A stretch of 16,022 nucleotides of DNA from an uncultured Bacilli bacterium. Its GTDB lineage: Bacteria > Bacillota_I > Bacilli_A > RF39 > UBA660. Each line of letters starts with the position of its first letter. Positions within the stretch are counted from its first letter, which is position 1. A program made the translations under genes and the position numbers. Positions 13,590-16,022 of the stretch are shown here, piece by piece. The stretch lies in the NCBI GenBank assembly GCA_947629075.1, contig CANRCI010000021.1, positions 1 to 16,022 of the forward strand. The letters are read 5' to 3'. Below the pieces are notes generated by a model. The model made no database searches. It saw nothing but the letters and a program-made list of their open reading frames with translations, and was not told the DNA's origin.

Positions 13590-13607
13590 AGCAATCTAAC
13601 TTTTTTT
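13583..13607 (+). terminator. Terminator of the UlaG-like gene
   Basis: AAGTTAGA (13583-13590) pairs perfectly with TCTAACTT (13595-13602) around a GCAA tetraloop (GNRA type), followed by a run of T. It overlaps the stop codon. Confidence 0.9.
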
Positions 13608-13791
13608 ATTAAAACCTCTAGTTATGTCTAATGGGAAAATGTTTATATTAAAATAAATATTTTTGGTGTTACTTTTTCGATAAAAAATGATTGTTGACCA
13701 AAAAAGTATTTGGATTGTCATTTTAGATACGATATCTTCCAATTTTTTAATTCGTTATAACATATTGGAAATTCTCAAGCTAAAAATTAAC

Positions 13792-13800
13792 TGTTATAAT
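13792..13800 (+). promoter_or_regulatory. Extended -10 promoter of the UPF0158-like gene
   Basis: TGT-TATAAT is a perfect extended -10 motif. It ends the gene-free stretch 13608-13791, which holds AT-rich DNA, one inverted repeat (TTCCAAT 13737-13743, ATTGGAA 13764-13770) and nothing else I can name. Confidence 0.6.
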
Positions 13801-13844
13801 TGTAAATGTGTTTTTTTTCTAAGAGAGGGGTACAATATTTTACC

Positions 13845-14168
13845 ATGATATACTTTATGAATTTAGAATTGGAAGGTTTTATAGATAATGTGGATTTAGA
13901 TTGTAGTGGTGATGTATATCATATCTATTTAGATAACGAAGTCGTAAGTTTTGAAATTAGTGATGATTTAGATGAGTTTGAGATAATTTTATCTTTTATA
14001 GAATCGATTACTGATATGGAGATAAAGAATGATTTTTTAGAGGTCATAGATGATAGAGATGCAGTTAGAAACTTTAGATCTTGTTTAAATAAACATAATT
14101 TGGACAAGACTTTTTTACAGTATAAGAAATCGGTCTATGTCAAATTTTTGGACAATTTGTCTCTTTAA
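13845..14168 (+). CDS. UPF0158-like small acidic protein
   Basis: The protein is 107 residues from ATG 13845. ATG 13806 is in frame but falls at the expected transcription start, and the SD-like GAGGGG (13825-13830) sits between them at long spacing; ATG 13857 is a further option. It is acidic. The second half, DDRDAVRNFRSCLNKHNLDKTFLQYKKSVYVKFL, recalls the C-terminal block of UPF0158 proteins (G-AFRRFK...L...W). The first half, with IYLDNEVVSFEI, resembles their YLD-x-ETGEV strand region. The role of that family is unknown. No terminator is visible before the next gene. Confidence 0.5.
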   Translation: MIYFMNLELEGFIDNVDLDCSGDVYHIYLDNEVVSFEISDDLDEFEIILSFIESITDMEIKNDFLEVIDDRDAVRNFRSCLNKHNLDKTFLQYKKSVYVKFLDNLSL

Positions 14169-14266
14169 TTGTCATATTATTTACGATTGTTTACAATTTA
14201 AATTGACAAAACAGTATCTAATAAAGGGCTTTTGTGATATTATTTAATTGAAATAAAGGTGATTAT

Positions 14267-15214
14267 ATGAGAATAAAAGTTGGATCTAAAATATTTGAGC
14301 TTGTTAAAAAAAATCGTGGTTTGAAATTGTCTCGTGTCGTTATAACAGGACTTGTAGCCTCTACTGTTATTGGAGCTGCAATCGGCGCTATTAGTAGAAC
14401 GAAAGCAGATAGTAACTATGGTGATGTCAGTACTACGGCCATTATATCTGAAGTCGATGATTACACTTCTTTTGATGAAGTTATACCAATGGAAGATTTA
14501 GTAAAATTAGATCTTATTACAAAAGAAATAGAACTATCGGATCGACTCGCCGAGATTGATGATGTCAATGTTGAAAGTGTTACTGATGAGGAGCTAGAAA
14601 AATATGGTACGATGAGTATCGACGATTTAGAGACAATCGTAGCAACTGCTGAAGATGTTAGTAAAAAAGGAGTAGCTGAGCGTACGAGAAAAGATCTAAA
14701 CGACTTATCTACTGCGAATGAGCTAGAGGCCTATATAAATATTTATTTAAATTTCGATGCTTTTAGTGATATTGAAAAAGTTCAGTTAGCAACAATTAAA
14801 GCTGCAGGTTATGATGCTGGAGTTGCAAGTGAGAAATTTGATTTAGATGCCGATAATCCCGAAAGTGCTTTGGAAGATGTAATTGTTCCTGCTGGAAAAA
14901 TGGCTAATGATGGACTTTCAACTAATAGCTTATTGATAAATGGTGAATCAGTAAAAGCTAAAGGTGTTATCAGTGATGTCATTAGTGATACTTACGATGT
15001 GCAAAACTATTTATCTAGACATGGAAAAGATGGTGGTAACAGAGAACACAATTCTGATGTCAATAAAATGCATTTATCAAATATTTCGAATATTAAGAAA
15101 GTTATGGCTTCAGAGGCTACCATTGATACTGGTTTATTTGGTAACAATAGCATTGATGCCGAATTGCGTGATATTGAGTTCTCTCCTGAAGAGAATCAAG
15201 GTCCAAAAAAATAA
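14267..15214 (+). CDS. Membrane-anchored acidic protein of unknown function
   Basis: This is a 315-residue protein with a basic start (KVGSKIFELVKKNRGLK), one hydrophobic segment at about 23-43 rich in Val, Ala, Gly and Ile, and then a long acidic, largely helical domain. That topology suits a signal anchor or signal peptide with the rest outside the cell. SRTKA at about 43-47 could be near a cleavage site, but a typical A-x-A is not clear. I recognise no enzymatic motif. The C-terminal part is polar and ends in charged residues with no cell-wall anchor motif (no LPxTG). The start ATG 14267 has AAAGGTGA at 14255-14262. It stands alone, with its own terminator. Confidence 0.7.
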   Translation: MRIKVGSKIFELVKKNRGLKLSRVVITGLVASTVIGAAIGAISRTKADSNYGDVSTTAIISEVDDYTSFDEVIPMEDLVKLDLITKEIELSDRLAEIDDVNVESVTDEELEKYGTMSIDDLETIVATAEDVSKKGVAERTRKDLNDLSTANELEAYINIYLNFDAFSDIEKVQLATIKAAGYDAGVASEKFDLDADNPESALEDVIVPAGKMANDGLSTNSLLINGESVKAKGVISDVISDTYDVQNYLSRHGKDGGNREHNSDVNKMHLSNISNIKKVMASEATIDTGLFGNNSIDAELRDIEFSPEENQGPKK

Positions 15215-15220
15215 TGATGT

Positions 15221-15252
15221 AAAGACAAGTCGTATGGCTTGTCTTTTTTTGG
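15221..15252 (+). terminator. Terminator of the membrane-anchored protein gene
   Basis: AAAGACAAGTC (15221-15231) pairs with GGCTTGTCTTT (15236-15246), with one G-U pair, around GTAT, followed by T tract. The convergent phosphoketolase gene ends just beyond. Confidence 0.85.
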
Positions 15253-15269
15253 TCAAAAAAAGAATTGGA

Positions 15270-16022
15270 TTAATTCCAATTCCAATTGTCAACTTCTTCT
15301 AGATCAATACCCATCTCACGGATATAGTCGTGATGTTTTTTCAACATTTCGTTCATGTCATCTATAACATTTTGGTATTTCTCACTATTTCTTAAATTGT
15401 TTACGATATCGATTACTAAATGGAAGCGATCTATTTTGTTTTTTACACGCATGTCGAATGGAGTAGTAATACTTCCTTCTTCTTCATAGCCGTTAACTTT
15501 TAAATTTTTATTGTGTCTGTTGTACATAAGCGAATAAATTAAATCTTTATAGCCGTGAAAGTTAAAGATAATCGGTCTATCGGTTGTGAATAGTTCATCG
15601 AATTGTTCATCACTCATTTGGTTTTTATTTTTTAATTTCATTAAATCTAAAACGTTGATATATCGCAGTTTAATATCAGGAATATATTTTTTGATAATGT
15701 CGATACTCGCTAGAGCTTCAATCGTTGGTTCACATCCGGCACTTACTAAAACTATTTCGGGATCATTTTCAGTTGTTGAGGCCCAAGGCCAAATGTCAAT
15801 GCCTTTTTTTACGTGCATTTTAGCTTCTTCTTTAGTTAACCACTGCAAGCGAGGATGCTTAGACGTTACCATGACGTTTATTTGATCTTTAGTATTTAAT
15901 GTCTTGTTGAAAGTTTGTAGGAGAGTATTGGTATCACATGGTAAATAGATGTTTACAATATCACTTTTTTTAGAGGCTAGATGATTTAAAAAACCGGGAT
16001 CTTGATGAGTATAACCATTATG
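15270..16022 (-). CDS. xfp: Phosphoketolase (xylulose-5-phosphate/fructose-6-phosphate), C-terminal part
   Basis: On the minus strand the frame is open from the window's right edge to TAA at 15270-15272, giving the last 250 residues of a family that is usually about 800 long. An apparent start at 15872 is internal: the frame upstream continues with HNGYTHQDPGFLNHLASKK, NIYLPCDTNTLLQTF and INVMVTSKHPR, all typical of phosphoketolases. Further motifs are DIWPWAS, ILVSAGCEPT-like (VLVSAGCEPTIEAL) and FNFHGY. The enzyme uses thiamine diphosphate and phosphate to split xylulose-5-phosphate into glyceraldehyde-3-phosphate and acetyl phosphate. It serves heterolactic fermentation or the bifid shunt. 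Substrate preference cannot be told from this part. The protein ends VDNWNWN. Confidence 0.95.
   Translation of the reverse strand, partial: HNGYTHQDPGFLNHLASKKSDIVNIYLPCDTNTLLQTFNKTLNTKDQINVMVTSKHPRLQWLTKEEAKMHVKKGIDIWPWASTTENDPEIVLVSAGCEPTIEALASIDIIKKYIPDIKLRYINVLDLMKLKNKNQMSDEQFDELFTTDRPIIFNFHGYKDLIYSLMYNRHNKNLKVNGYEEEGSITTPFDMRVKNKIDRFHLVIDIVNNLRNSEKYQNVIDDMNEMLKKHHDYIREMGIDLEEVDNWNWN

Noticed and set aside
14203..14208. TTGACA as the -35 box of the membrane-anchored protein gene
   Set aside because: No -10 box lies 16-18 bases downstream; the nearest AT-rich boxes are about 10 or 27 bases away.
15270..15872. Short 200-residue gene starting at 15872 on the minus strand
   Set aside because: The frame continues without a stop to the window edge and the upstream residues match phosphoketolase, so 15872 is an internal Met.
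1..16022. CRISPR array, insertion sequence, integrase, rRNA or toxin-antitoxin genes
   Set aside because: I saw no spaced direct repeats, transposase motifs, rRNA-like stretches or toxin-antitoxin pair anywhere in the window.

Overview
The window comes from a very AT-rich, low-G+C Gram-positive genome. Intrinsic terminators end in long U tracts, Shine-Dalgarno (SD) sites are of the AGGAGG type, glmS carries a ribozyme leader, and a cotJ spore-coat operon is present. TGA is used as a stop (for example at 1221-1223 and 11947-11949) and Trp is read from TGG, so this is the standard bacterial code and not the Mycoplasma code. I infer a member of the Bacilli, perhaps a gut Erysipelotrichia-like or Mollicutes-related lineage that keeps spore-coat genes. 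That placement is inference only.

Region 1 (1-2576) is the most interesting part: a diversity-generating retroelement (DGR). The 3' end of a target gene with its variable region (VR) lies at 1-150. A hairpin-rich gap follows, then the template repeat (TR, about 408-549), a small MutS-like protein, an Avd-type accessory protein and a DGR reverse transcriptase. VR and TR align without gaps over 142 positions. They differ at 13 positions, and every difference is at a TR adenine, which is the signature of adenine-specific mutagenic homing. The TR and its spacer RNA seem to sit between a promoter-like box and a terminator, so they may form a separate RNA.

Region 2 (2577-6198): a single-module ClpB-D1-like AAA+ ATPase with a long acidic tail, then a glmS ribozyme and glmS (glucosamine-6-phosphate synthase), ended by a palindromic terminator shared with the convergent next gene.

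Region 3 (6184-8338, minus strand): a zinc-resistance operon. It has an SmtB/CzrA-type ArsR repressor with an alpha5 metal site and an overlapping P1B-type metal-exporting ATPase, behind a palindromic operator next to the promoter.

Region 4 (8389-10670): two overlapping, apparently paralogous unknown genes; a cotJ operon with a CotJA-CotJB-like protein and the CotJC manganese catalase; and a tRNA-His gene with its own terminator.

Region 5 (10736-15252): mostly poorly known proteins. These are a GNAT plus PUA-like fusion, a 67-residue protein, a methyltransferase-like protein, an UlaG-type metallo-hydrolase, a UPF0158-like protein and a membrane-anchored acidic protein. They are separated by clear terminators and extended -10 promoters of the form TGT-TATAAT.

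Region 6 (15270-16022, minus strand): the C-terminal 250 residues of a phosphoketolase, which points to a fermentative metabolism making acetyl phosphate. Its start is beyond the right edge.
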